The notes: generated from the sequence alone by a model not told the origin. Shown: positions 48,898 through 58,118, numbered from the stretch's first letter. The stretch: 64,000 nucleotides of DNA from Thermanaerosceptrum fracticalcis (GCF_000746025.2 NZ_CP045798.1:1350501-1414500), one strand, 5' to 3'. Numbers and translations are program-made.

Positions 48898-49818
48898 TTA
48901 GCCAAGGCAGTTACGGTAATAAGGGCAGGTATCATAGCAGTTCTGGGCAATTCCGGGGTCAATTTCCTCATAAATCATCCGCATTTTTTCATCCCGTTCT
49001 TCGATAAACCATTGTCTTAACTCATCATCAATAATGTGAATGTCTTTTTTTACGCTCAGTCTTCCATTCTTAAATTCCGCATAGACTAAGCACCCCAGGT
49101 TAACTGGAAATTCATGAATAGCCTCCATCACCAGAGCATAACCGGTAGTAGTCAAGCGGTGAAATTTTTTAGGTTCCCCAAACTTAAGGTCAATGATCAT
49201 GGGTTCTGAGAAAGTAAAAGCATCGGCGCTTAAATTTTGGCTCAACCCCAGGAATGACCCGTCCAATTTCTGCTCTACTACCACGGGAATAGCTAAGGAG
49301 ACCAAGGAATCTTCGGCAATATAAGGTTGCTTTATTAAAATTTCCTGGATACGGGCAACAATCCTTGAAGTCTCAAAGTTGGCGAGGATTTCAGCGTCTC
49401 TTGCTAAACTACTGAATTCTTCTTCGGAAAGTTGGGAGCGATACCGTTCAAAATTTGTTTTGAAAGGAATTTTATGCTCTTGTAAAAACTCCTGGTAGTT
49501 ACCCACACCATGGAGATAGATGAGTTTCTTTGCCCGGACCAGTACATCAACCAAAACCTGGTGTAAAAGTTTACCCCGAAGCATGGCAGCATTGGGCCTC
49601 GCTTTTACACCATCTATGCGACGCAAAAATAAATCGCGGTTAGTTGGGCAGTAAGAATTGGCGATTTCATAGAGGGCAAGCTTAATATCATACACGGGCT
49701 CCAAGGGAGGCTGATTCCAATTCCAGCCCCTGAGTTCATCGGCTATATCCATCTGCCTGGACTTAGGCAAATAACTCTTTAGTAATTGTTTGCGTTCTTC
49801 ATCAGTGAGAAAATACAT
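48898..49818 (-). CDS. csa1: Csa1-type Cas4 family nuclease (type I-A)
   Basis: 306 residues from MYFLTDEERKQLL (the frame extends to 49842, inside cas4). ELRGWNWNQPPLEPVYDIKL and SYCPTNRDLFLRRIDGVKAR are the Csa1 signatures as I know them. GKLLHQV, a central ADAFTF / MIIDLKFGEPKKFH (PD-(D/E)xK core, D and E/K positions), and C-terminal CYDTCPYYRNCLG with cluster-binding cysteines are present. Csa1 is a second Cas4-like protein characteristic of type I-A adaptation modules. It is last in the cas1-cas2-cas4-csa1 operon and borders the leader. Confidence 0.75.
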   Translation of the reverse strand: MYFLTDEERKQLLKSYLPKSRQMDIADELRGWNWNQPPLEPVYDIKLALYEIANSYCPTNRDLFLRRIDGVKARPNAAMLRGKLLHQVLVDVLVRAKKLIYLHGVGNYQEFLQEHKIPFKTNFERYRSQLSEEEFSSLARDAEILANFETSRIVARIQEILIKQPYIAEDSLVSLAIPVVVEQKLDGSFLGLSQNLSADAFTFSEPMIIDLKFGEPKKFHRLTTTGYALVMEAIHEFPVNLGCLVYAEFKNGRLSVKKDIHIIDDELRQWFIEERDEKMRMIYEEIDPGIAQNCYDTCPYYRNCLG

Positions 49819-49823
49819 TTTTT

Positions 49824-50399
49824 CTAACTCACATCCCCACAATAGTTTCTATATTCGCAATCAGTACAACGGCCCTTATGCTGGTTGGGACGGGGTATTC
49901 TTTCCTTGAGAATTATCTCTCGAATTTTTTCTAAGACATCTTTGACAAATATCCGGGCATTAGGAGTAATTTGGATAGGATAAGGTGTTTTTTCCGGAAT
50001 AATGTATAAAAATCCATAGCGAACCGGCTTGTTATAATAATCCTCTAAGAGCATAGCATAGCTTACCAGTTGATATTTATGATTTAGGGATGGCCCTTTT
50101 CTTGTATGCTTAAACTCTACGGGGAAATATTCTCCTTCCGAGACAATGTGCATATCCAGCTTACCTTCCAAACCCAACCGTTCTGAGCGAAGGTACTGGT
50201 GAAACCGCCGCTCCCCCTCGGAAAGGCTATACCGTTTGAAAGTACGCCGCTTTTCCAGGCGATCCAGTTCCAAGTGTTCTTCTTTCCCGTACTCCATTTT
50301 ACGGGTAATTTTTTTCTCCACCGGGCAGACATAGGTAAAATAAATTATGCGCGGGCAGTAAATGTATTGCTTAACATCAGTGACTCTTAATTTAATCAT
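49824..50399 (-). CDS. cas4: CRISPR-associated exonuclease Cas4
   Basis: 191 residues. N-terminal Cys in YIYCPRIIYF, RecB-type nuclease motifs GKLDMHIVSEGEYFPVEFKHTR (D, E and K catalytic residues; key D in LDMHI, E-K in VEFKH), and QLVSYAMLLE. The C-terminal Fe-S cysteines are in CTDCEYRNYCGD. It trims prespacers and helps select the PAM with Cas1-Cas2. It overlaps cas2 by 8 bp and csa1 by up to 19 bp. Confidence 0.95.
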   Translation of the reverse strand: MIKLRVTDVKQYIYCPRIIYFTYVCPVEKKITRKMEYGKEEHLELDRLEKRRTFKRYSLSEGERRFHQYLRSERLGLEGKLDMHIVSEGEYFPVEFKHTRKGPSLNHKYQLVSYAMLLEDYYNKPVRYGFLYIIPEKTPYPIQITPNARIFVKDVLEKIREIILKERIPRPNQHKGRCTDCEYRNYCGDVS

Positions 50400-50667
50400 C
50401 TATGATAATGCCCCCTGGTTCTACCCGAATTTCGTTCATAAGCCTTAAGTCCTTATCACAAATGGGGCAGATGAGGATTTTGCCAAGGTTTTTACCCAGG
50501 ATTCTTCTAAGCCGCTGGCGCAATTCGTCTCTGCGGTTGTGGTTAAGATCACCGATAAAGACACTGTATTGGATACGCGCAAGACCATAATCTTTACAAG
50601 CTTCACAAATCTTGTTGCGGATTCTATCATCTTCAATATCATAGCTAACTAAAGTACGCATTACCAA
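50392..50667 (-). CDS. cas2: CRISPR-associated protein Cas2
   Basis: 91 residues, beginning MRTLVSYDIEDDRIRNKI (ferredoxin-like fold, conserved Asp in YDIEDD), with YGLARIQYSVFIGDL. A C-terminal CPICDK knuckle adds two cysteines. It forms the integrase with Cas1. Overlaps cas1 and cas4 by a few bases, so the adaptation genes are translationally coupled. Confidence 0.96.
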   Translation of the reverse strand: MVMRTLVSYDIEDDRIRNKICEACKDYGLARIQYSVFIGDLNHNRRDELRQRLRRILGKNLGKILICPICDKDLRLMNEIRVEPGGIIIDD

Positions 50668-51668
50668 CTACTAACAAAAGGCTTATACTTCGCCTCTCCC
50701 CGTAAAAAGGTGGCAATCCGCCTGGCCTGGTTCTGAATGATGGTTTTTAAGGCTGACTTTTTGCCCTGGAAGCTTTCTTTATGATCAAGGCGCTCAAAAA
50801 TCCGTGCCGCAAAATCTCTCTTCGTCTGAGTATCCAAATATTCCCCGTCCATACCAATCTCAATTCCTTTGTTTACGATGGCAATGACAACCCTGTCCAC
50901 TACCGGCTGGCGAAATTCTTCGATAAAATCATAGACCAGGCTTTTCTTCCCCGGCCTATCTACATGCAGGTAACCGCAAAAAATATCAAGGCCGGCCAGG
51001 ACCAGAGCCTTCTCGATCTGCTGGTTTAATATTCCGTACCCGTAATTTAATAAAGAATTGAAGGGGTCACCTGCTCCGCGATGTTCTCGTCCGGGAAATT
51101 CTATTTTCCCATCGGTAAGGAGTTTTACCATATCCCAATAGATATTGCCAACCCGCCCCTCCACTGACATGATTTGTCCGCGGATATCATCAATACACTT
51201 CCCTTTTATTTCTTTCAGTTCTTCGGCAAACTTCTCCATCCAGGTGATTCCGTGGTAAATCTGTTCATAAAGCTCACGATTAGCACCTTTACGGTACTTG
51301 GCAAAGTATTTTAAGATATTGAGCTGGTTTTTCAGTTTACCTTCCACAAAGGCCTTAGCTAAATGGATTCCTCTTTGGTCATTGTAGGCCATTAATTGCT
51401 CGCGACGGGTCATGGCCGTGCCAACCAAATATGGTGAAATCAAACTGGCATAAGGGGTCCCTGAAAAATCCAGGAAGCTTATATAAATCCCATGTCTGAC
51501 ACATTCTCGAATGCAGTCCGTAGATAAAGAAACACCAGGGTTATCAATAATAATCTGCTCCAGGTCATGGAAGGGTATTTCGTTAACGACTTTATTGTTT
51601 TCCTTGACTATCAATCTTTCACTTTTCTTGCCCAGGAAAGAACCAAAGTTGGATATGTATAATTGCAT
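50661..51668 (-). CDS. cas1: CRISPR-associated integrase Cas1
   Basis: 335 residues. The catalytic Glu is in SVEGRVGNIYWD, His in GYLHVDRPGKKSLVYD, and the further acid in DFIEEFRQPVVDR. It integrates spacers at the leader-proximal repeat. First gene of the adaptation operon, separated from cas5 by a 176-bp gap with a hairpin. Confidence 0.98.
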   Translation of the reverse strand: MQLYISNFGSFLGKKSERLIVKENNKVVNEIPFHDLEQIIIDNPGVSLSTDCIRECVRHGIYISFLDFSGTPYASLISPYLVGTAMTRREQLMAYNDQRGIHLAKAFVEGKLKNQLNILKYFAKYRKGANRELYEQIYHGITWMEKFAEELKEIKGKCIDDIRGQIMSVEGRVGNIYWDMVKLLTDGKIEFPGREHRGAGDPFNSLLNYGYGILNQQIEKALVLAGLDIFCGYLHVDRPGKKSLVYDFIEEFRQPVVDRVVIAIVNKGIEIGMDGEYLDTQTKRDFAARIFERLDHKESFQGKKSALKTIIQNQARRIATFLRGEAKYKPFVSSW

Positions 51669-51766
51669 TCGACCAGCTCCTCGACCTTCTTCCTGGCTAG
51701 ATTATTGCCATAAAGTGGAACATATATTCTCCAATACAATTGACGTAACTTGAAAGTGGTGACAGA

Positions 51767-51806
51767 AAGGAGAACCCACCACAATTACATGTGATGGGCT
51801 CTCCTT
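51767..51806. terminator. Large hairpin between interference and adaptation cas genes
   Basis: 17-bp arms with two non-Watson-Crick positions and a 6-nt loop (51767-51783 and 51790-51806). It lies 39 bp past the cas5 stop. A short T-rich tail is present only on the plus strand, so it may act as a processing or attenuation structure rather than a simple terminator. Confidence 0.5.
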
Positions 51807-51844
51807 GAAGAATATTATTATTTTTATTCATTACTTGTAGAGGT

Positions 51845-52573
51845 TTAAGAGTCATTACGATAATAAGTATAACTTTTCGAACTGGTGACTTGCCGGTACG
51901 GGAGCAAGTAAGGCCTTAAAACACGGTGCTTTCCTAACTCGATACTTTTATTTGAAAAGCTATTGATTCGTTCAAAGAAGTCTTTAGCATCAACTTCCCC
52001 TAATTCGTCCAAATACTGGGTTATTCCGTACAAGTCAGGTTTAAAGGATTTATGAGAGGAAGGTATTGGTAAAATAAAACCTTCTAACTCACCTTCCACC
52101 ATTCGTGTTCCGCCAAATTGAAAGAAGCTTCCTCGCTTACCAAAATAATTGATATGTGCTAGGACCAAATTAATTTTATCTATATCTTCCTCATTGAGGG
52201 CATATGCGTCTAATGCTATCTTCATCTTTCCTTGAAAATAGCAGAATTCACGAAAGGCTATAGAAGATATATAGGGTTCCTCAGGTTTTTTTTCTTTTGG
52301 TTCCCTTTTTATCTTTATAAAAGTATGATTTACAGTCAGATGTTTTGGCGGGCACAATCTTATTTCCCGACTTTTTATCAGGTTAAATATCCAGCGGGCT
52401 AAATTTTCTCCTTCCATGCGAAAAGCTGCATCTACCATTGCAAGTTTGCACGCATAAGGGGTCGGTACAAAAAGAGTTTTACCTCCGCTTGAAGTACTAT
52501 AGCTACTACGTAAAGAAAATAAAGACACTGGTAAATACGATGCTATAAGCCAGTATTTATTAACTGAATTCAT
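51845..52573 (-). CDS. cas5: CRISPR-associated protein Cas5 (RAMP)
   Basis: 242 residues from ATG 52573 (TGA of cas7 and this ATG are one base apart; the frame extends to 52588). A Cas5-type RAMP fold is suggested by FVPTPYACKLAMVDAAF near the N-terminus and INYFGKRGSFFQFGG. It should cap the 5' handle of the crRNA in the Cascade complex. The YFGKRGS motif resembles type I-A Cas5a. Confidence 0.85.
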   Translation of the reverse strand: MNSVNKYWLIASYLPVSLFSLRSSYSTSSGGKTLFVPTPYACKLAMVDAAFRMEGENLARWIFNLIKSREIRLCPPKHLTVNHTFIKIKREPKEKKPEEPYISSIAFREFCYFQGKMKIALDAYALNEEDIDKINLVLAHINYFGKRGSFFQFGGTRMVEGELEGFILPIPSSHKSFKPDLYGITQYLDELGEVDAKDFFERINSFSNKSIELGKHRVLRPYLLPYRQVTSSKSYTYYRNDS

Positions 52574-52574
52574 A

Positions 52575-53543
52575 TCACATCGCCTCATAAGGTTTGACTT
52601 GTAATATTAAGTCTCCCATTTTTTCCGCAAACTCTCCTAAAGAATTAAAAGGATAAAGTGTTACGGCTTGTGGGTGAAGTTTATCAAGGGCATTTTTTAC
52701 GGTCTTAATCTCCTCTTCATAATTGGGATTTAAAGCACTTGCAACTGGAGCTGGTACAGTACTAGTCGATACTGAAATTATACCTTCAAAATTTACTATA
52801 TGGGGATTCTGTGTATTACGGTGGGCACCGTTTGGTTTAAGGAATGTAAAGAGTACACTTTGTAAAACAGCCTTTATTCTTTTTTCTCGCTCCTGGTCCG
52901 GCAAAACATATTCAAGGTTAATATCATTTCGACCCACTCTGAATAAATCTATATTTAAGACAACCGCATATTGTCCCGAAGATGCGGGTCGGTGAAAAAT
53001 ATTTTGTCCCGTATTGGCACCACTTTCATCACCTGAACCTTTACCTCGTCCTTCAGGCGCGTATTTAACATGAAAGTACGACTCTGTCTTGGTAACATCT
53101 GGGCGTCCCACAACCCAACCAAATTCTAGGACAGATTTACGACCAATAGCTCTCTTCTTGCCACCAACTTCACTAGTAATAAGGATACCCTCCGCATCAT
53201 CGATAATACATTTCTTAATAGCCTCACTTAATACAATATTATCTGGAGTATCCTTGGGGATAGCACCAGCGAACTCGGTATCAGCCACTATGCGATTAGC
53301 ATCAAACTTTTGACAAGGACCACATAAGGGAAGACTTTTTTCAGTTGCCAAATTATACAAATGTTCAGCTTGAATATGCTTAAACATATCTCCGGAAATG
53401 GCATTGACCGCATACATCTTTCCTTCACTATCTACAACCTGTACTTCACGCGTCTGTAGATAATTACCTTCTGCTCCTTCATTATTAAGAGAATGTAAGT
53501 TTAAAGTAACAAGACCAGAAACTGCCAGTGAATGGATTTTCAT
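52575..53543 (-). CDS. cas7: Cas7 backbone protein, DevR/Cst2 family
   Basis: 322 residues. Opening SLAVSGLVTLNLHSLNNEGAEGN (N in the first strand) and internal NAISGDMFKHIQAEHL, KRAIGRKSVLEFGWVVG are DevR/Cst2 family hallmarks. Multiple copies bind along the crRNA spacer. The founding member, Myxococcus DevR, is named for autoregulation. It lies between cas8 and cas5. Confidence 0.92.
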   Translation of the reverse strand: MKIHSLAVSGLVTLNLHSLNNEGAEGNYLQTREVQVVDSEGKMYAVNAISGDMFKHIQAEHLYNLATEKSLPLCGPCQKFDANRIVADTEFAGAIPKDTPDNIVLSEAIKKCIIDDAEGILITSEVGGKKRAIGRKSVLEFGWVVGRPDVTKTESYFHVKYAPEGRGKGSGDESGANTGQNIFHRPASSGQYAVVLNIDLFRVGRNDINLEYVLPDQEREKRIKAVLQSVLFTFLKPNGAHRNTQNPHIVNFEGIISVSTSTVPAPVASALNPNYEEEIKTVKNALDKLHPQAVTLYPFNSLGEFAEKMGDLILQVKPYEAM

Positions 53544-53571
53544 ACAAATTTACCTCCCTAAAATTTTATTG

Positions 53572-55278
53572 TTAATTAACTTTGTCCAGCGACTCTTCCT
53601 CACGAGGTTCTCTTGCATAACCGTAAGCTAGAAGGAGCATTCCCACCAGTTCGGAACCGTAATGTTTAATTAAGGTGAAGACCTGATTTAAATCTTCGGT
53701 AGTAATATTCTTTCTTGTTTCCTTCCCCTGTTCCATACGTTTAGTATTTTCAGCATTATATGATTGAACAAACTCGGATAGCTCTGTGATAAACTCATTT
53801 TGAAACTTAACTTTACGTTTCCACTTTTGCGCAAGACCATATTGAATTTCAAAAGGTGCTTTCCCTGTCATTGATTTTCTAATTTGCGGGCTAATAGTTG
53901 ACTTTCTAATTGCCGTAGCTATATTTAGAAATCCATGATTTTCTATAATCTCCTTAAAGTCTGACATAAATATCCTCCTTAAATTCTGTGTAGTAAAAGC
54001 TTGAGCATGCTTTTTCTGAACTTGACATTGAATAAAGTGAGCACCATAAGCAGCAAGAAAATCGAAAAAAGTTCTATAGTCTCCTGTAGAAAGAAAATCT
54101 CGATAAGTCAACAAGAGTGCTATATCATTAGAATGACTTTCATCTAAAGTTCTCAAACATTTTTTGTGTTCTGCCAAAATACCCAGCCAATCCTCAGCGT
54201 CTTGATGGTTATGTACTTGAAACCAATCCGGCATTCCTAAGAAAGACACATTCATAACAGCAGAAGCAGTACCCAGATTTTTAAAATAGGTGTTATAAAT
54301 ACCTCTAATAATATCTTTTGGAGTACGACCCGCCAGCTTAATAGAACCTGTACCCTGCTGGAACTCTTCGGAATGCTTAATTAGCTTTTCTGTAATATTT
54401 AGGGAAGCCTGAATATCTAACCAAACTGACCCCCTAATACGCTCACTTAGTAAATCATCCCTCAAAGTTTTTAAGTTTTTCGTACTTATGTCTCCAGGAG
54501 CAATCACCATCACTTTGGTATCTTTCCCATCATTTCCTGTGTTGTAAGCCAGAAGACCTATATGCATGGCCCGAAACTTCATCCACTCTTCGAACCAGTC
54601 AAGCAACTTAGGTGAGATGGAACTTGGACTACTACTATCAGGTTTTGGTCGATGAACCCCTTTACCTGCAACTGGATTAAAAAGTTGGAGCGTAGAAACA
54701 GCATTATGAAGTTTATCATCATTATTTTGATTTACTTCCTTTATATTTTGAAAACCAAAGCGGGACAATTTATTTAGCAAAATCGATGACATATCATCAG
54801 TTTCCAGAATGGCCTGAAATAATTGATTGTAGGCGTTAGAACCCATACGCATAGAATTAAATATTTTCATTATAGACAAATCATCTTTTGGCTTTGAAGG
54901 AGGGATAACCCCCTGTTCCTGCATAGCCTTTCCAATTTGTTTTCCTTTTCTGGCAGTTGTTTTTTGAAATTCTTGATAATTTTTCTCAACCTCCTTCTCT
55001 CCTTCATAATCGTACCAAGGGAACCCTGGCGGAACGGGGTCAGTCTTTTTAATCCGAATATAGATATAACCCGGGTCTCGCTTCCACTTTAGTATTTCCT
55101 CAATAGACAATTCCGGTGATATTTTGATGGTGTAGACTTCTCCCTCATCAACTATTCTGGTCTTTCTCGTAACTCCATCATGCTCAAAAGAGCCTAACAA
55201 GTCAGCCAAGCCGATGGCTACTAAAGCATCTGCATAAGTTCCTGTCTTTTTTAATACTTGAAACTCACCCTTTGACAT
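53572..55278 (-). CDS. Cas8-type large subunit
   Basis: 568 residues, in the cas8 position between cas3 and cas7. It begins GTYADALVAIGLADLLGSFE, seen in Cas8a1/Csx8-like proteins. The last 120 residues are helical (ITTEDLNQVFTLIKHYGSEL), possibly a Cas11-like small-subunit region. No clear zinc knuckle. It should recognise the PAM in Cascade. Subtype assignment (I-A versus I-B) rests on neighbours csa1 and the Cas3 domain order. Confidence 0.8.
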   Translation of the reverse strand: MSKGEFQVLKKTGTYADALVAIGLADLLGSFEHDGVTRKTRIVDEGEVYTIKISPELSIEEILKWKRDPGYIYIRIKKTDPVPPGFPWYDYEGEKEVEKNYQEFQKTTARKGKQIGKAMQEQGVIPPSKPKDDLSIMKIFNSMRMGSNAYNQLFQAILETDDMSSILLNKLSRFGFQNIKEVNQNNDDKLHNAVSTLQLFNPVAGKGVHRPKPDSSSPSSISPKLLDWFEEWMKFRAMHIGLLAYNTGNDGKDTKVMVIAPGDISTKNLKTLRDDLLSERIRGSVWLDIQASLNITEKLIKHSEEFQQGTGSIKLAGRTPKDIIRGIYNTYFKNLGTASAVMNVSFLGMPDWFQVHNHQDAEDWLGILAEHKKCLRTLDESHSNDIALLLTYRDFLSTGDYRTFFDFLAAYGAHFIQCQVQKKHAQAFTTQNLRRIFMSDFKEIIENHGFLNIATAIRKSTISPQIRKSMTGKAPFEIQYGLAQKWKRKVKFQNEFITELSEFVQSYNAENTKRMEQGKETRKNITTEDLNQVFTLIKHYGSELVGMLLLAYGYAREPREEESLDKVN

Positions 55279-55288
55279 AACACCCTCC

Positions 55289-57730
55289 TTAATTAGTAGT
55301 CCATTTTAAGGATCCCTGGTCTACCAAACGAAGTCTTCGAACTAAAAACCAATATAAAGGAACCCATTTTCGGTCATTTTCTGCTGTAAGAATAAGATTA
55401 CGGAAATCCTCTTTATCCTTCTCACCTTGAGGTACAGCTATATCATAAAAATATTTACTAATTCCTAGTGGCTCCAAGGACTTACTAATCCAAAATTTCG
55501 CTTTAGGCCAAAGCTCAAAAAGCTGCACTTCTTTCGCCCTAGAACTATGGTGGCGTGCAATAACAGTAATACTTACCCTTGTTAACAATTCAGCTATATT
55601 TTCATCCCCTAATTTCTCCAAGAGGTATGTGTATATTCCATTTGTCACCATAAAAGCACCTTCGACAGCGTGGTTTCCACGTTTGTAAGATTCTTTTAGC
55701 TGGCGTTTATAATCTCCATTTTCCGGACAAAAAGTAGCATGAGCAAGAGGTTGCCCATCATATCCTTCTCCATCTGCTGGATAGTAATCCTTTTGCCAGG
55801 CCCATATACCTGTTTGCCATTTTCTTGTCAACTTGCCACTATCATGTAATACACATAACAATTCTGTTAATGTGTTAACTAAACCAGGGGGCAAATTAAG
55901 GTTATACTCCAGCTTTTTAATACCTTTTTGGTACGTAACATCAGTCCTTCTACTAAAATCTAAAGTTGCATGTGCATGGGCTATATATGGTTCAATCTTA
56001 TAACTGAAAGGTTTAAAACTATTCTTTTTTCTGTAGCGTACCGGAACCTGGGATCCTTCCTTATCTAAGCATAATCCTATATCAGAAGAATAACTGGCTA
56101 CAGTTGGAGAGAGAACAATTAACCACGCAGTAGTTAACTCTTGTATTGTATTTATAGTTTTCCATTGTAAATTAAGCCCTATAGTTTCATTCTCAGTCTC
56201 CATCGGATGCCATCCCACCGGGTTGTCTATTTTACCATCAAAATATTCTCCAATTTTGAAAAGACTTGACCTAGGAACAGATAGCATTTGAGGATTCTGT
56301 TCAAGATTTATACTTAATGGATTTTCAGTTAATATAATGCCTACTGAATCTACATCTCTTATTAAATCCCTCGCAAGTGCAAGGTCTCCACCGTCTAATG
56401 AAGAATCAACCTTTTTTCGCCAACTGTTAAGTGATTGGCAAATACCAGATATAATATTCACTTCATCTTTATGAACCTGATCAATTAGCTTAACCTCATC
56501 TGAGAAGTTAAGACAGCTACCATCTATCTCGAGCATTGCCTTACGAGTTTTGTCTACAAGCTTAGCACTTTCCCCACGATAGGGGCCTAATTTATATTGA
56601 CCAGTAGGAGTCTTTTCTAATTCATATATCCACACAGTTCCTTTATTTCTAGGATTAGGATATCTGGCACAGCGTCCGGCTCTTTGTAGTAAAGCATTGG
56701 CAGGGCATAACTCTGTATGTAAATTATCGGCACTTATATCTATACCAGCTTCAATGACCTGAGTAGCCACTAAAATCACATTGGAAGTAGTTGCCTCGGG
56801 ACCCAGGTATAACGAAAGCTTTTCTTCTTTCTTTTGACGGTCCTCAGGAAAAAAACGGCTGTGTAATAGAACAAGTTGACAATCTACCGGAAGTTTTTGT
56901 TTTAGACCGTTATATATTTCTTGGGCTCGCCCTACTGTATTACACACTACCAATGTTCGCCCATTCTGGTGATACTTTAAAATTCTATCTATAGATAAAG
57001 GTTCACTAACCCAACGATACTCCCTTTGTTTATCCCGATGACTTGGCATTTTTTTTAACTCCTGTTCTGTGACAGTTATTTCAACTGCATTAAGATGTTC
57101 TTTTAGGACATTAATCGCGGGAGAAGAAAGAGTCGCTGTCATAAAGACAAACTGAGTATATGGCTTTAACCGGTTAACCATCTCCAGAACTGTGGCAAAA
57201 GACCTTTGGGGATCAAGTAAATGCACTTCATCTAATATTATTAGGGAACCAATGAACGCCCCCGCGTTAATATTAGCCTGACTAGAGGGTAGTGACAGGG
57301 GTAAATTAAGATATGCTGCTAACAATTGGTCTATGGTTGTAAAACAGATATCCCCTTGGTAATATCTATCATCCTGTTGCTCACCCGTTTGAATTGTAAT
57401 ACATATTTCGTTATACTCCCTTTTGGGGCTGACTAGATTATCCTGTAGTTTAAACACATTACTACATGCAGCTCGCATAGACTTATACAAGTTACCGGCC
57501 AAACTCCTTAAGGGTAAGGCATAAAAGACCCGATCTACAAAGGGCTGACTTTCAAGCCTGCTCCAAAGATATGCTAATAGAGCAGCCCATGTTTTTCCAG
57601 CCCCCGTTGGGGCTGATATGATAACATTCCGTCCGTTAAGTAATGAATTAGCTACACTGTACTGATAGTTGTATAACTTGGCTGTTGGCTTAGCCATTAA
57701 GGCTTCGAAAAGATTATCCAACAAAGTCAC
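55289..57730 (-). CDS. cas3: Cas3 helicase-nuclease with C-terminal HD domain
   Basis: 813 residues. The helicase comes first: Walker A SAPTGAGKTW (39-48), DEVH at 167-170, TATLSS near 198, and QRAGRCAR near 349. The HD nuclease follows: His585/587, HD at 629-630 (VLHDSGKL), His687 (GNHAVEGAF), and HH 727-728 (IARHHSS). This order is the reverse of the common HD-helicase Cas3 and equals a fusion of the separate Cas3' and Cas3'' of type I-A. GTG start; the preceding small ORF ends 9 bp upstream. Confidence 0.95.
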   Translation of the reverse strand: MTLLDNLFEALMAKPTAKLYNYQYSVANSLLNGRNVIISAPTGAGKTWAALLAYLWSRLESQPFVDRVFYALPLRSLAGNLYKSMRAACSNVFKLQDNLVSPKREYNEICITIQTGEQQDDRYYQGDICFTTIDQLLAAYLNLPLSLPSSQANINAGAFIGSLIILDEVHLLDPQRSFATVLEMVNRLKPYTQFVFMTATLSSPAINVLKEHLNAVEITVTEQELKKMPSHRDKQREYRWVSEPLSIDRILKYHQNGRTLVVCNTVGRAQEIYNGLKQKLPVDCQLVLLHSRFFPEDRQKKEEKLSLYLGPEATTSNVILVATQVIEAGIDISADNLHTELCPANALLQRAGRCARYPNPRNKGTVWIYELEKTPTGQYKLGPYRGESAKLVDKTRKAMLEIDGSCLNFSDEVKLIDQVHKDEVNIISGICQSLNSWRKKVDSSLDGGDLALARDLIRDVDSVGIILTENPLSINLEQNPQMLSVPRSSLFKIGEYFDGKIDNPVGWHPMETENETIGLNLQWKTINTIQELTTAWLIVLSPTVASYSSDIGLCLDKEGSQVPVRYRKKNSFKPFSYKIEPYIAHAHATLDFSRRTDVTYQKGIKKLEYNLNLPPGLVNTLTELLCVLHDSGKLTRKWQTGIWAWQKDYYPADGEGYDGQPLAHATFCPENGDYKRQLKESYKRGNHAVEGAFMVTNGIYTYLLEKLGDENIAELLTRVSITVIARHHSSRAKEVQLFELWPKAKFWISKSLEPLGISKYFYDIAVPQGEKDKEDFRNLILTAENDRKWVPLYWFLVRRLRLVDQGSLKWTTN

Positions 57731-57739
57731 CGCCTATTT

Positions 57740-57949
57740 TTAATTCTGCCGGTTATAACTGTTACATACTGAAAATATTATGAGTATAAAATTTTCGACG
57801 CTTCCCTTTCTTGTTACTACACCCTCGCATCGAGTATAGCCGTGATCGTAGCAAAATACCTCAATTAAAATCGTTTGTTTGGTCGTATCAGTAAAATTTT
57901 TTATTAGCTGCAACAAAGACGAGAAAATACTCAATAGTGATAGAAGCAT
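57740..57949 (-). CDS. Small ORF (69 aa) leading the cas3 operon, unknown
   Basis: Starts with a leucine-rich hydrophobic segment (MLLSLLSIFSSLLQLI), then a polar middle and a second hydrophobic stretch FILIIFSV. It has a textbook Shine-Dalgarno (AAGGAGG, 57957-57963) and ends 9 bp before cas3. No known family. It may be a leader cistron for cas3, or a small membrane-active peptide. Directly upstream lies the site matched by the crRNA-like RNA, so expression of this ORF is the predicted target of Cascade repression. Confidence 0.45.
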   Translation of the reverse strand: MLLSLLSIFSSLLQLIKNFTDTTKQTILIEVFCYDHGYTRCEGVVTRKGSVENFILIIFSVCNSYNRQN

Positions 57950-57959
57950 TTTCTTACCT

Positions 57960-57989
57960 CCTTATAATAGTTGAAGTTGTATTTAATCT
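57960..57989 (+). promoter_or_regulatory. Putative Cascade target site (CCT PAM plus partial protospacer)
   Basis: CCT at 57960-57962 is followed by TATAATAGTT from 57963. Against the pseudo-spacer at 58232, positions 1-5, 7-10, 14-19 and 21-22 match; 6, 11-13 and 20 do not. Type I effectors tolerate mismatches at every sixth position, and 6 and 12 are among those here. The CCT is the complement of the AGG in the ribosome-binding site of the small ORF, so bound Cascade would cover the 5' UTR/promoter of the cas3 operon. Confidence 0.65.
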
Positions 57990-58066
57990 TAATCCAGATT
58001 TGCTGTTATAATTGTGTATCGTAGAATTTATTTTTATTCAGGACAGATCTTGGAATTGTTGCCATT

Positions 58067-58096
58067 TTGTTAATACTATTTAACAAACCAGATAAT
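58067..58096 (+). promoter_or_regulatory. Promoter with inverted-repeat operator in the cas6-cas3 gap
   Basis: -35 TTGTTA (58067-58072) and -10 GATAAT (58091-58096) with an 18-bp spacer. The -35 overlaps one arm of a perfect 7-bp inverted repeat (TTGTTAA 58067-58073, TTAACAA 58080-58086). It would start a transcript about 58103, just at the Shine-Dalgarno of the mini-ORF, and could also read into the crRNA-like element. Confidence 0.6.
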
Positions 58097-58118
58097 ATAG
58101 CTGCAGGAGGTAAGGCTA

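Noticed and set aside
57781-57796. A TATAAAATTTT stretch in the small ORF resembling the pseudo-spacer
   Set aside because: Matches only positions 1-7 and 9-11, is preceded by GAG rather than CCN, and lies inside the ORF.
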